Numbered from the stretch's first letter, positions 43,920 through 55,631 are shown. The stretch is 64,000 bases of DNA from Diabrotica undecimpunctata (GCF_040954645.1 NC_092804.1:44855753-44919752); one strand, 5' to 3'. Notes: generated from the letters alone by a model not told the origin. Translations and numbers: made by a program.

Positions 43920-44950
43920 TTAGACAAATTGGTCAAATCACTTCCCAAGAAAGAGGAATACAGGTCACTTCGGTTGTTGCAGCTGCAGGAAGTTCGGAAA
44001 AAACTTGAAAACCTGAAGAACAGAAAAGCAGCAGGTAAAGACAAGATACCAAACGAATTACTGAAATATTGTGGACAGCAATGACAGAATAATTAACAAC
44101 GTTAATTAATCAAATTATAAAACAATAAAATACCGGAAGAATGGAGAACGAGCGAACCAATTCTACTAATTCAAAAAAGGAGATAAAAACAGCCAGAAAA
44201 CTACAGACAGCCAGAAAACTAGAGATATAAACTTGTTAAATATTACGCTAAAACTTATAACTAAAATTTTACAAGTGCCAATAAATCACAGGATAAGTTT
44301 AGCAGATGAACAACAGGGCTTTTGTAGGGGAAGATCGTGTACAGATATTCGCTATAAAGCAAATTATTGAGAAATTACTAGAGTATAATAGACCAGCATT
44401 TCTGTGTCTGATTGACCTAAAGAAATCGTTTGACAGAGTAAGACTCAAAGATGTAATCCATTTTCTTTTCTGTTTAATAGAGAAGTTCCCCTAAATATTA
44501 TAAAAACTATCAAAAACATCTAACAAAACAACAAACTGGAAGTCAGAATAGATGGACAATTTACAGAACCTATAGAAATAGGCAGCGGAATAAGACAATG
44601 GGATTCGTTGAGCCCCATGCTCTTCAATTTGATCATGGATGAAATCATCAAAAGCGTTAACAAAGAAAGTGGATACAGAATGGGAAACAAAGAAATAAAA
44701 ATACTCTGAGACGCAGACGACGCAATATTGATAGCCCAAGATGAAGAAAATAGAAATTGATGACATCAGTATTAGACAAATAATGGAAATAAAATTCCTG
44801 GGAATTACACTGTCTAGCTATGAAGACCTGGAAAAAGAAGTGAGAGATCAAGTACAAAAAGAAAATTCACAGGATGCCTTAATAACACTATATGACGAAA
44901 CACACATTAACACTGAGATGAAGTCAAAAATTTGTTTCACCGAAGTCACC
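43920..44950 (+). pseudogene. LINE reverse transcriptase, truncated
   Basis: Plus-strand blocks: INHRISLADEQQGFCRGRSC, AFLCLIDLKKSFDRVRLKDV (motif A), IGSGIRQWDSLSPMLFNLIM (motif B, usual RQGDSL), ILDADDAILIAQDEE after a stop (motif C, ADD kept), EIKFLGITLSSYEDLEKEV. This matches a LINE subfamily with SPEDCKPKEER endonuclease, pieces of which are at 41149-41622 on the other strand. The sequence switches abruptly near 44955 to a pogo-like C-terminus. Stops and frameshifts throughout. Confidence 0.75.
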
Positions 44951-44954
44951 AAAA

Positions 44955-45440
44955 ATGAGAGCTAGAACAGCACGTGTAGATGGAAAAGCGCCTACTGAAA
45001 GTGTCATCGAATACGAAGATGGGCCAGGCACTTCAACTGAGAGTATGAGAGACCGTACACCAGAAATTACCCCTAAAAAGGTTACTCCTATCAAATTGTG
45101 ACCCCTTACCCAATAAGGTCCACGAAAACCATCAAAAAGAGGTAGAACATGTCGCCCAACGGCAATATTGACTGATACTTCTATCAGAGAAGCTCTTAGG
45201 AAAGAGCAAATCAAGAAGATTACATCAAAAAAAAAAAGAATTTTAAGTTAAAAAAAAAAATGATTGGTGTGATGAATGTGTGCTGCTTCTACAGACGACA
45301 AAGACTGTTCGTGACTGTACTGTTTCGACACCTTTAAAACAGTAAACTTGGTGAAAACTAGACCCAGTGTGTTTCGTGTCCTCAGTGGGCACATTGCAAA
45401 TGCGCTGGGGAAGATAACAGTGATTTTTCATATATTCATT
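44955..45440 (+). pseudogene. pogo-like transposase C-terminal tail with zinc finger
   Basis: Reads ARTARVDGKAPTESVIEYED, TPEITPKKVTPIKL, then RGRTCRPTAILTDTSIREAL and KKKKND. After frame changes it gives CVSCPQWAHCKCAGEDNSDF. DDE_1/pogo-type insect transposases often end with 'RGRKxGRTAILTxTP' followed by a PHD-like finger with WAHxxCxG. The catalytic core is absent; the piece begins at the junction with the LINE RT. Confidence 0.5.
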
Positions 45441-45929
45441 GTTTAAATGAGGACGGTAATTAGAAATAGATAACGATAAATAACTTGTGTTGGTATTTAT
45501 CAAATATCTGGTTTTTGTATTTCTTATTAAACAATAAAAATAGTTTAAAATTAGTATATTAAATTAAAAAAATAAAAAAAAACAATTTTCTTCAAAATAT
45601 TAATATTGACTAATAAATTTTTTAAATCAAACACGTGAATGAATACACTTAAAAATATCGAAACTGCGGCGACTAGCCCCGGTCTCCCCTATTGTTAATA
45701 TTTTCTTTTCGGTTAACTTAATTTTATTATTATTTTTTTTTTCTAATCTATACCTACCGTAGTAGCGCTGGAATTAATTAGAAAATATTTAAAATATTTT
45801 TACACAAAAAATAGTTCTTATTCCAAGAACCATTCTGTATGTTTTAAGCGATACATTTATTTAAATTTAATTTTAAACTAAAATTTATTTAAATTATGTT
45901 CAACGCTTGCCGAGTCATTATTTTTATTT
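45441..45929. other. No gene recognised
   Basis: Very AT-rich spacer. Confidence 0.4.
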
Positions 45930-47897
45930 ATTATCTAAGATTTAGCCATACGGCTCTCACTCCTTCTAAGGGGAAAATTCACTCATCCCAGATACCTACG
46001 GTATCAAAAGGATTGAGCTCTGGTGGGACTCTTTCCATGTTATCGAGCCCTAGGTGACTTGGTATGCTGGAGTATCTACCAAAAATTTTCGTACACATCT
46101 GGACGTTGAGAGAAGTACAGCTTTCTGCATGGTCTTGTAGAGATGTTCATTCAGACCTAGCTTTCTTATGTTTGCCAGGAGGTTCTTCGAAATGACTCCA
46201 GTAGTAGAGAGAATAATAGGTATTCTCTAATAGGAAATATAGGTATCTGGGTACTTTCCATTCTCCACTGTCTTCGTATTTGAATTTCCAGATCCCTGTA
46301 CTTAGCGATCTTTTCGTTTTGTTTAACACGAAGATTATTGTTGTTGGGTATCGCCACATCAATTAGTGTTGTTTGTCTCTTTAGTTTATTAACTAGTATG
46401 AGATCTGGTCTATTATGTGCCACTGTTTGGTCTGTAAGCACAGTGCGATCCCGCTTGTAGTTGTCATTCTCAAATATACTTTCAGGAACGTATTGATAAT
46501 ATGGGAGATGGTTTGTGGAGAAGTCCCACTTGGATGGCTATCTCTTGATGAAGGATCTTTCCTACTGAGCGTGCCGTTCCTTATATTCAGTTGCAGCAAA
46601 TGCCTGGCAGCCCCCGGTAAGACGGATGGTTTCCTGAGCTTGACATCCATATCGGTATTTGTCATTTTGGATCTGAGGGTCTTTGACGATATATTTCAGG
46701 TAATTTTTGGTTGGTAGAACCTGATCCTGAATGGCGAGTAATGAACCCTCTGTTTCAGGGAACAACTTTCCTGATGTCAGCCAATAGTTCGACGCTTTAT
46801 TGTTGACGTGGTCTTGACTGACCTCATTAGGATGTCGCCCGTGAAGAGGTTGACCCATCCAGGTGCGCATTTTTTCGTCCTTAGTAAGATGGTTTATGCG
46901 CATTTCTGGTTCCCTCAGTTTGATCGGTGTTGTATCATCTACTGCACAAATCGCGCGATGTAGAGTAGATGTCTCAGCCTACACCTGAAAATAAGTTCTT
47001 AAATTAGTAATGTGTTTTTCTAGTTGCTTACTTATATCCATAAGTCCTCGTCCTCCTAAATACCGCGGTAATGTCGTTCTTTCTACTGCACTTCGAGGAT
47101 AGTGTTTTTGTGACTTTGTGAGGTGTGTTCGTACTTTTGGCTGAAGATTTTCTATATCCGTTTTTGTCCACTTAACAATACCAAATGAGTAGCTAAGCGC
47201 GGAGCATGCATAGGTGTTTAGTGCCTTAAACAAATTTTTACCATTAAGGTGTGAACGAAGCAGCTGTTTTACCCTTCGTATAAACTCAGTAGTTATCTCA
47301 GTTTTCATTTGCTTATGGTCAATCTTCCGCGTTTGCTTTATTCCAAGGTATTTATAAATATTATTTTCACCCATGGCCTCGGTGTTCTGGCCGTTTTGCA
47401 TATCGAATCCACCGGGCTGAACCTTTCCTTTAATTATATTTAAGACACGGCACTTATCAAGGCCGAAGTGCATACTAATGTCATTAGAGAAATTTTCCAC
47501 TGTTTTCAGCATCTGATCCAGGTGGCATCGAGTAGAAGCCAATAGTTTTAAATCATCCATATACAATAGATGATTAAGCTTTGCCACAACAGTAGTGTTA
47601 TTTTTGATGCTAAAACCTGTGTCAGTTGAGTTCAGTAGCTGGGATAGGGGGTTCATCGCTAGACAAAACCACAGTGGGCTCAACGAGTCTCCTTGAAATA
47701 GGCCCCGGTTGATTGCAATAGTTTCAGTTTCGATATTGTTTTCACCAGGTATTTGAAGTTGAATTTTTGTCTTCCAATCTGACATTATATGTTTTAAAAA
47801 GGTCACTATGTTATCATCGACTTTATATATTTTTAATATATCTACAAGCCAATCATGATGCACTGAATCAAACGCTTTTTTGTAGTCGATGAAAGCA
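45930..47897 (-). pseudogene. RLE-type LINE (R2-like), copy B, best preserved
   Basis: An open 294-codon frame (46979-47863) holds RT from motif A (HHDWLVDILKIYKVD) through RGLFQGDSLSPLWFCLAMNP (motif B) and LNHLLYMDDLKLLAS (motif C, YMDD), MHFGLDKC and YKYLGIKQTRK. It runs to PRYLGGRGLMDI. Further down (46393-46903) are a Cys-His knuckle (YRYGCQAQET ... GGCQAF) and a restriction-like endonuclease part: NRPDLILVNKLK, TLIDVAIPNNNN, EKIAKYRDLEIQIRRQW. The 3' region ends near 45930 with GCCGTATGGCTAAATCT and an AT tail. The 5' part is lost at 47897 in motif A, where a CR1-like tail begins. R2 versus R4/Dong assignment is open. Confidence 0.75.
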
Positions 47898-48875
47898 GTA
47901 AAGCTTATTTGTTATTATTATTATTATTATACATAAGCGAGGGCAGAGGAACAAGTCCCTATTATGCTTAAAGAAAAATAAAACGGTCAAGTCTGTTTTT
48001 GAACGAGTTGGTAGAGGGAGCAGAGACAAGGTTATCGTTAAGGTTATTCCAGCACTCAAAAACTCTATTTGGTAGAAAGTTCTGCCTTGATCTTGTAGAA
48101 AAATTGTCTTTCTTTAGTTTAAACTGATGACCTCTAAGGCGTTCATCTTGATTTATGGTAAACATCTCATCGAGATTTAAAAAATTGAATTTTAGTATTT
48201 TAAATGTTGTAATTAAGTCTCCACGTTGTCGGTGAAGTTCAAAAGAAGTTAGGTTAGCCATACTAAGTCTTTCTGCGTAAGAAGGTCTTCTCGGTCCCAA
48301 AGGAATTCGAGTGTCTTTTCTTTGAACGTTTTTCAACAAAGTCTTGCCTCTAACCAAATCCATACCACGTTGGTCCAGCGTATTCAAGTATGGGTCTTAC
48401 GTAAATAGTGTAAAGTTTACAGAATTATTGTATTGAAACTCTCGAAAAACACCTCCGAATAAGATACAGTCTGGATTTCGCACGTTTACAAATAGAGGTA
48501 ATATGATCGGATCAAGTTAGGCTGCTGTTTACGATAACACCAAGGTCGTTATACGAAAACACAGAATCTAATGGCTGCCCGTTAACAAAGTACGGCACAA
48601 GTGGGTTACTTTTACCAATTCGAAGCACTACACATTTTTCCGCATTTAAGGGTAGTAACCACTGGGAACACCAAGTTAAAATAGAGTCCAAGTCCATTTA
48701 GAGGGTTAGCTGGTTTGTGATTGGATTGGCATATATTTTTGTGTCATCAGCGTAGAACGATATTTTACTTGAGACATAATAAGGAACATCGCTGGTATAA
48801 ACCGTAAAAAGCAGAGGTCCAAGGACAGAACCCAGAGGCACTCCACTTTTCACTAACCTGGATTTATAAGGGGTT
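47898..48875 (-). pseudogene. CR1/L2-like LINE, motif B to 3' tail
   Basis: Reads KSGVPLGSVLGPLLFTVYTS (motif B), SFYADDTKIYA (motif C), MDLDSILTWCSQWLLPLNAE, PLDSVFSYNDLGVIV. Further on is an open 139-codon frame (47968-48387) with LGPRRPSYAERLSMANLTSF, ELHRQRGDLITTFKI and LPNRVFECWNNL, the usual C-terminus of CR1/L2-type polymerases. It ends in an (AAT)n tail abutting RLE-LINE copy B. It is 5'-truncated, with a few stops. R2-like sequence does not resume beyond its 5' end. Confidence 0.75.
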
Positions 48876-49770
48876 ATATGTTTATTTTATTATGATGGAA
48901 ACAAAATATAGTTAACATTAGTCCGTATAGTCTATTATTCATCAATTAAGAGCAGATAAATTAATTTATAAATTAACAGAAATGAACAAGTTTGTGAAAG
49001 AAATGATTTTAAAGGGACAGGCGATAACAATAAAATTTACATTCCTACCAAATGTCTTAATTGAATAGAATAGTGCGATCATGAAAGGAGAAAACCCTGT
49101 TTCCACCTTTGGAAGTTTATCGAATTAGACAGAATTTTTTAGATTTGTATTGACGAAATTTCCTTTACGAATACATTGTGTTTTTAAAAACAGTCTAATT
49201 CTCGTACCTTTAATATTTTTTCAGATAATTCTGCTCTATACGTTTTTCATGCATTCCTGTCACCAAAATTTTAATAATCGGGAATGAATGAATTTCTAAG
49301 AAATAATGGAAAAAATGCAGCCACCGTGGTCGAAGACAATAAATTGTATAAATATAATAAAGACAAGGTTTTATGATCTTGAGATTGTCATGGAACCTGT
49401 TGTGAACTCAGGTGTTGACAAAAGGTATGTTTATGGGGCTCTTACTGGAGATTCGTTTGCAGATAATATTTTTGAGGCGTTGCCGTTTTTTTCCAATTTC
49501 ATCAAACTTTACAAAAAACAAAGAAATGAATAAGAAGTTATATTTTGTTCCAGTGGTGTACCAATACATTTTGCGTATTCTATATGGAAAGAAAATTAAA
49601 AAAAAAACAAACAAATACATTTAATAAAAAGCGAGATAATCAATAAAACTTACCTGAATAAAACTCAAAATAAAAAAAGAGAATGGAAAACAAACAACTG
49701 GAAAGCATCGTAAGCTTAGTGGTATCGAGTCGCGTTGAGAATTATTGTAGTACAGTGTTTAGAAGAGTAT
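48876..49770. other. No gene recognised
   Basis: AT-rich. The frame at 49306-49533 has no recognised domain. Confidence 0.35.
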
Positions 49771-49776
49771 GCATTA

Positions 49777-51087
49777 AACAGGCCATTCACGTTCCGATTT
49801 GTAGTCCGACCCGTGGTCCAACTTCCGCAGTTGGATCTGAAATCCAAGTCTGAAGTTGTAGGACAACTTGAAGGTCCGACTTCCAACTGGCGACAAAGTG
49901 AGAGCGTGAATGGTGAAGTTGGAAGTCGGATCACAGGTCGGATCGAAAATTTCCTCAGTCAGTTGATTTTCGGAACCTGTTACGTATGAGATTTCTATGA
50001 ATTACTCTACGCAAAGATCCCTAGTTCGTAAATATTTAATAGAAAATAAACTCTCAATTGCATGAAAATTACCCCTATTGTTAGGGCAAATCATTTTCCT
50101 TTCTGTATATCTATTTTGGACACTCCAACACAAGTACAATTTCCAACACTCCAGATTGGCTACAGAAGAATTATCAACAAACAACGAAGATTAAATCATA
50201 GTTGTACTGAATTTAGAAGTAACTGTTTCTTTATATCGTTCTAAAGTTATTTTCTTGTGGTATATTATGCAAATTTAAGCTTGAATATTAGTTAGAAATT
50301 AAATTTTTTTGACATTTCGACTTGAACTTCTGAATATTTTGAAAACGATTTCCGAAGTGGAAATCCAAACGCCAAATACATTTAATTACTAACTCATATT
50401 GTGGCTTATTTCCAATTAAAACAGTAAACTTACTACAAGATTACTTTGTTACTGATATTTCCTCTCTGTATACAATTTGCTTACAACATCAGCTCCAAAC
50501 AAAATCTCAATTGGTGCTGTCTGTCCGACATCGCTAAGGAAAGATCCCTAGTTCGCAAATAAATAATCGAATATAACTTTTAATTTCACGAAAAATTATT
50601 ATAGCCCTGCAACTTTCTGGTATGACCTTTCCCAATAGTTGTGGAGATATTTTACAGCTGATCTTCAGATCCTCAAATGAGCTTCCAGTGACCAGAAAGC
50701 GTAAAGTTGCTACAAGGCGTTGTTCAGTACTAACACATTCAAGCATGAGTAGAACAACTTTTTCCAGCAACAGTGAAAAAGTGTCACAATAGTTCAAACG
50801 ATCAACAAATAATTTATTCATCCAACATTTTTTCTTCTTTTTTTCAATTGATAAGGATAACAAGCACAATGCTGCCATTTTCTTCCTCCTAACTATATTT
50901 TGCGTAGTGTTTATTCGATACATTTTTTGGTTAAGCGATCTACATAGTCATGAAAACAAACTAGAACTGAAGTTGGACCGCTGCGCTAGTTGGATAGCAA
51001 GTCGGAGCGTGAGTGGAGACGAATATCCAACTAGTAGTCCTACTAAGTGGGACCGCAAGTCGGAACGTGAATGCCCGGCTTTTTGCA
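49777..51087 (-). mobile_element. PIF/Harbinger element with TIRs, internally deleted
   Basis: The left end (from 49780) reads GGCCATTCACGTTCCGA. The right end, reversed, reads GCCGGGCATTCACGTTCCGA (to about 51084). GCATTA flanks both sides (49771-49776, 51085-51090), containing the TTA that Harbinger elements duplicate. Subterminal words such as GTCCGACTT and its relatives recur at both ends. Inside is an N-terminal transposase piece. A further internal repeat links 50008-50095 and 50533-50622. At 1.3 kb it is non-autonomous. Confidence 0.7.
50534..50923 (-). pseudogene. Harbinger transposase N-terminal remnant
   Basis: A 129-codon minus frame: EKKKKKCWMNKLFVDRLNY, then after an internal deletion TEQRLVATLRFLVTGSSFED, LKISCKISPQLLGKVIPESC. 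This is the same region as exon 1/exon 2 start of the Harbinger at 4967, with the 'RMS' block lost. The DDE core is absent. Confidence 0.7.
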
Positions 51088-51090
51088 TTA

Positions 51091-51471
51091 AGTGTTAAGT
51101 GATATATCACTAAATAGTTAGTTTCATTTTTTCGTATTAACGCCTTAAATTATGTTAAAGGTCTATACATTCATGTATAAATAGTTGCATATTTATTAGG
51201 CCTGTTTAAGGTTTCACTAATGAGACATATTTAAGTTCTTAGAGAGGTCCATTTTCGGTGCTTGTCTTTCGTCAGCGTTCGAACTATACAGACCACTGGA
51301 CAAACGCCCATATATAGTTTGAGAATTATATTTCTTAAATCATAATTTTCTGAAATTATGATTTAAACAAACACTTGGATTTGGCTAGTTTCGAGTTAGT
51401 TTCTAATTACATGGAATAGACTTCAATAGTGTTTCTTTATCTTCTTCAAATTATTTTTTTTTTGAGAGTTA
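51091..51471. other. No gene recognised
   Basis: AT-rich spacer to the right of the Harbinger element. Confidence 0.35.
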
Positions 51472-51673
51472 ATTTAATATCTTTCTTTTCATCATATTTT
51501 TATATTGGTTACATTTTTTTTATTTTGCTTTATCGTTCTAATTTAATAAAATTGTTTAATAGTTTCATTACCATTTAATATCTTTCTTTTCATCATATTT
51601 TTATATTGGTTACATTTTTTTTATTTTGCTTTATCGTTCTAATTTAATAAAATTGTTTAATAGTTTCATTACC
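51472..51673. repeat. Perfect 101-bp tandem duplication
   Basis: 51472-51572 and 51573-51673 read as identical. It ends five bases before the target duplication of the nested LINE at 51679. Confidence 0.9.
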
Positions 51674-51985
51674 TCTCTAAAGAGTACTCTTCTTCTTCTT
51701 TCAGTACCCTGTCCGATTATCGAACGTTGGCGATCATATTGGCAATAATAACTTTGTTTACGGCGGCTCTAAATAAATTAGCGGTGGTCTCTTGATACCA
51801 TTCCCGGAGATTTCGGAGCCAGGATGTTCTTCGTCGGCCTGGCCCCTCCTTCTGTCGATCTTACCCTGTATTATGAGGTGTAGAAGCTTATACCTCTCTG
51901 GATGTCTCATTACATGACCAAAATATTGTAACTTTCGAATTTTTATCGTTTTTGTTATTTATGTGCTCTTTTTCATTCGATATAA

Positions 51986-54118
51986 CCCTTTGTTTCCTGA
52001 AAACTTTTACAATCAAAAATTGAGGTAAAAATTAAATAATCTTACTCTATTGGGTTCCTAAAAGACAAAAAAGTGAAAAATATTATTTTTTTTTATTTAT
52101 TTTTTTTAATAGGCTATGGTTTCGACATGATACCACTAGGAAACTAGAGATTTTTCTCAAATAAAAAAAAATCTAATAACTAAATAATAATAATATAAAA
52201 GATAGGTTACTAAAATAATAACTAAACAATAATATAAAACGTAGGTTACTTTTTATGATACAATGAAAAACAGTACTTTTTTTCGGAAAGGCACAATCCA
52301 ACATTACATGTCGCACACTCCCACCTGGTTCTGTGAGGATCCTTACTAGTGCTACAAAAAGCACATCGTCTAGATGTCCCGTGTTGTGGCATATGCAAAC
52401 ATTGGTCAAAGCGTTTCTCATAAGGCACAATTTTTTTGAAATGTTTCGCTGTGACTGTAGAAGAAGCAACCCTACTTCTTGACGGTTTACTACCACTGGC
52501 GCCGAATAACCCTGAAGCTACAGATAACTTAAAAAATTTCAGGTTTGGAACCGTGCATTTCGCTTTTTGTTTGAAGAGAATAAAAGAATTCACGACACAT
52601 ATATCTACGGAATGCACAAAATCCGGTGCCACCATTTTTTTGATTTGCGGTCAATCTCATACACAGATTTCAGCATATCTGTTTTGTCAACATTGCCCAT
52701 ATGTTGGTTATATTCTTTGACCATCGTTGGACAGGCCACGACTTGTGAATTTCCATCTTTTTGTTTGCGAGAAACAGTTGCTTCTTCTGAAGGGTTTTGA
52801 TGATTACCCAAAAAATGAACTATTTTTTGGTCTCTCCACTTTACAAACACACTGAAATTGGCAAACGTATCTCGTCAGATCGAACCCAAACTTTATAACC
52901 CCTCTTGATGGGTTTTAGAGGCATAAATTTCTTTAGACAACTGCGACCCTTGAAACGAATCATAGATTCATCTATCGATTGACGTTTTGAAGGGCCATAT
53001 GAAGAACGAAACGTTTCAGATAAAGTATCCAATAAAGGACGAATTTTATACAACTTGTCATAATTTGGCGAGTTGCGACCAGGCATCCCCGAATTATAGC
53101 TGAGCTAATGTAGTGATCTCGTAGTTCCTCTCTAGATGACCAGTAATCGACATAACTGGGCAACCTTTTGATTCCCATCAACATATTGATTGCAATGAAA
53201 ATTTTAATTTCTTTGGCAGAAATTGGTGTGAATGAAGAGTCTCCACCACGTTTCTGAAGAGCGTAGAGGTTTGTTTCGAATACAATTTTGTCAATTAGAT
53301 TTCCGGGAAATAAGTGTAAAAAAAATCTACTGGCCTCTCCATATCATCTGGAATTTTAGGACCGGTTTCTTCAGTAAACTGCTACATGTTAGTAACGCAA
53401 GAAGCCGCTGACTTGGTCCAGGTTCTTCTTTGTTCTATATCCCTCAAAATAGCAGGTGGAACATCGTCCTCGTCGTCCGAGAAGGCTTCATCACCAAGAA
53501 TATTCTCTGAATTGTCGCCTCTTGAAGGTTGGCCTGGCTGATCTTCAAATAATATTGGCATATTCGCAATGTCAAGCAAATCGTCTTCCTCACTACTCGA
53601 TTCATCTGACTCGCTATCTGAAGGAATATTTTCTAATAATGTGAATAGATCACCCGGCGACATATTCTTTAGCTGTCTGAATGGATATACTTTTTTTTTC
53701 TGAAATAAAAAATAAGTACTTAGGTACATATCTAGTTTCCTAGTGGTTTCAGGATGAAACCGGCATTTTATATCATCAATATACTGATTGTAAATTGAAA
53801 ACTTTTAGTAATAGGAAGTATTAATCATAGATACAAATGTTTCTAATATTGTATATAAAAAATAAAGTTACCTGCCATAGCGAAATAATATAAAAAAACA
53901 CCAAAATCGCTTATACCACCAGCACAGTTCAAAACACGGGTTATTACCAACTAATAATTGAATAACGAGAATGTAAATGGCGATGTGCGATACATTTTAT
54001 AGTAGGAGGAGCCTTATACGTCATATACCGTGAGCGGTTTCAGGAAAATACCACTGAGAACGTAGCATAAAATTTATTTGTATGTGGTTTCACAGTGAAA
54101 CCACTAGAAAACAAAGGG
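51986..54118 (-). mobile_element. piggyBac element inserted in LINE X
   Basis: The left end is CCCTTTGTTTCCT; the right end, reversed, is CCCTTTGTTTTCT. The target duplication is ATAA (51982-51985 and 54362-54365), a variant of the usual TTAA. Subterminal words TTTCCTAGTGG and GGTTTCACAGTGAAACC (17-nt palindrome at 54086-54102) recur at 52111-52140 and 53733-53763. The right terminus is duplicated at 54353-54361 because LINE Z inserted across it. The transposase within is broken. Confidence 0.8.
52246..53729 (-). pseudogene. piggyBac transposase lacking the second Asp
   Basis: Minus-strand pieces: acidic N-terminus (53382-53729, SDSESDESSSEEDD); after a shift GPKIPDDMERPVDFF and MLMGIKRLPSYVDYWSS; 52841-53086 QSIDESMIRFKGRS (first Asp) and GYKVWVRSDE; 52605-52850 VKWRDQKIVHFLGNH and YNQHMGNVDKTDM (third Asp). 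Last is a Cys-rich C-terminus (CAFCSTS ... WECATCNVGLC ... YH). Roughly 110 residues that should hold the second catalytic Asp (family block 'YFDNFFTS') are deleted between VWVRSDE and VKWRDQ. With this and frameshifts it cannot cut DNA. The Cys-rich end still has the DNA-binding ligands. Confidence 0.8.
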
Positions 54119-54120
54119 AT

Positions 54121-54352
54121 CTTCTTCTTCTCGTGCCACTCCTAACGGAGATTGGAAATCATCATGGCCACTGCGACTTTGTTAGCAGCGCGCCTAAAAA
54201 GTTCAATCGAACTACACCCGAACCATTCACGTAGATTACGAAGCCACGATATTTTTCTTCTTCCCACACTTCTTTTGCCCTTAATTTTACCCTGCATGAT
54301 ATTTCTTAAAAGTTCGTACTTTTCACCTCTCACAATGTGCCCCAAGTATCCC
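54121..54352 (-). mobile_element. LINE Z (RTE-like), inserted at piggyBac end
   Basis: A 232-bp 5'-truncated C-terminus: GYLGHIVRGEKYELLRNIMQ, GKRSVGRRKISWLRNLREWF, RRAANKVAVAMMISNLR, stop, then GAAGAAGAAG at the 3' end. An 11-bp direct repeat AACAAAGGGAT at 54110-54120 and 54353-54363 flanks it, spanning the piggyBac terminus and two bases of LINE X. It is the youngest layer of the nest. Confidence 0.85.
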
Positions 54353-54636
54353 AACAAAGGGATAAAACTATTTAATTTCTTATTCGATCAACCCAACTTA
54401 TCCGCAATACTCGTCGATAAATCCACTTCTTAAAGGTCTCTAATTTTTTCAATAATGTCTCTGTAAGGGTCCAGCTCTCCATACCATACAGCAATGTGGA
54501 GAATATGTAGCAGCGTATTAATATGACTTTAAGGTTTAACGTAATATCTCTATTAATTAGAATTTTCTTTAACTTATAGAAGACGGCTCTGGCTTTTTCA
54601 ATGCGTATTCTAGGGACTCTAGGGAAAGAGTACTCT

Positions 54637-55553
54637 AGGGACTTAAAACCTTAGCTTAAACCTTTCAAGGTTAATTTTTATATTTTTTTTCTTTGTATAA
54701 AACTACCTTGTCATTTATAAGTAATTACAATTTATAAATTCTGTACCATATTCATTTTAATAATTATTTTTAACAACATATGTTTTATTTTTAATTGTAT
54801 GAATATTTATTATAACTCAAAGTTTTAAGATATAGTTTGTTACAACCTCTAAAATCATGAGAATTTAAATTTTGAAACCCAAAAAAAGATCCTATACAGT
54901 TTGTTACTCCTACCCCGGACTTTCCCTAAAACTTCCCTTCGAAGGTGGGAAAATGAAAAACATAGGTTTATCAAGAATCTTTATCCCGTAGAAAAAGATA
55001 TTTCGATCAAGAAATGTAGCTGACACAATTTTGAATAAAAATGTTTCTCTCAGAAACAACGCTTGGAGCAACCGGCGATTTAGAATGTCAAGTTACGCTA
55101 GTGAAATCAATTTTTTAAATAAAATGTGTATAAACTCGACTATAAAAATTCGATATCTTTTAATCAGAGTGTCTTATGAACAAAAATTAAAATGGGTTTT
55201 AAAGGTGAAGAGTGCAGCTTTCGTATGAAATGTTTACATTTAGCCGCAAGTGGCGTCAGTTTCTATAAAGTTAAATAAATAAACTCTATGTAATTTTTAT
55301 TGTTAGAGCCTAATCTTCAAATACAAGAGCATGAAATTTTGATTTTGCAGGCCAAGTCAAAGCAAGCTTATTCTATGTAAGCAAATACTGCGTCCAGTGT
55401 GAAGTAATGGTGTCCAGTTATGAGGATGAGCTAGCAATTATTTTGCACTGGTAACACTGATAAATAAAATATAAATAATATAAATAATATAAATAAATAA
55501 AAACAATTTAAACATTATACTATGGACTTTAAAACAAATAGTTTGTATACATA

Positions 55554-55562
<9 letters not shown>
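54637..55562. other. No gene recognised
   Basis: AT-rich. The 65-codon frame 55031-55228 has no domain. Short ATAAATAAT repeats near 55464-55500. Confidence 0.35.

Positions 55563-55628
<66 letters not shown>
55563..55628. repeat. (TA)n at 3' end of RLE-LINE copy C
   Basis: About 32 TA units abutting the LINE's 3' terminus on its downstream side. Confidence 0.95.

Positions 55629-55629
<1 letters not shown>

Positions 55630-55631
<2 letters not shown>

Larger units (their letters stand above)
51691..54624 (-). mobile_element. LINE X (RTE-like) carrying a piggyBac insertion
   Basis: The outer host of a three-layer nest. AAAGAGTACTCT occurs at 51679-51690 and 54625-54636 as a 12-bp target duplication. 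LINE X consists of 54624-54366 (IEKARAVFYKLKKILINRD, FSTLLYGMESWTLT, RRVLRISWVDRIRN) and 51985-51691 (RMKKST, KIRKLQYFGHVMRHPERYKL, then (GAA)n tail). The reading crosses in frame if the insert and one ATAA copy are ignored, with only stops where Glu codons are expected. It is a 5'-truncated C-terminal copy. Confidence 0.8.
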
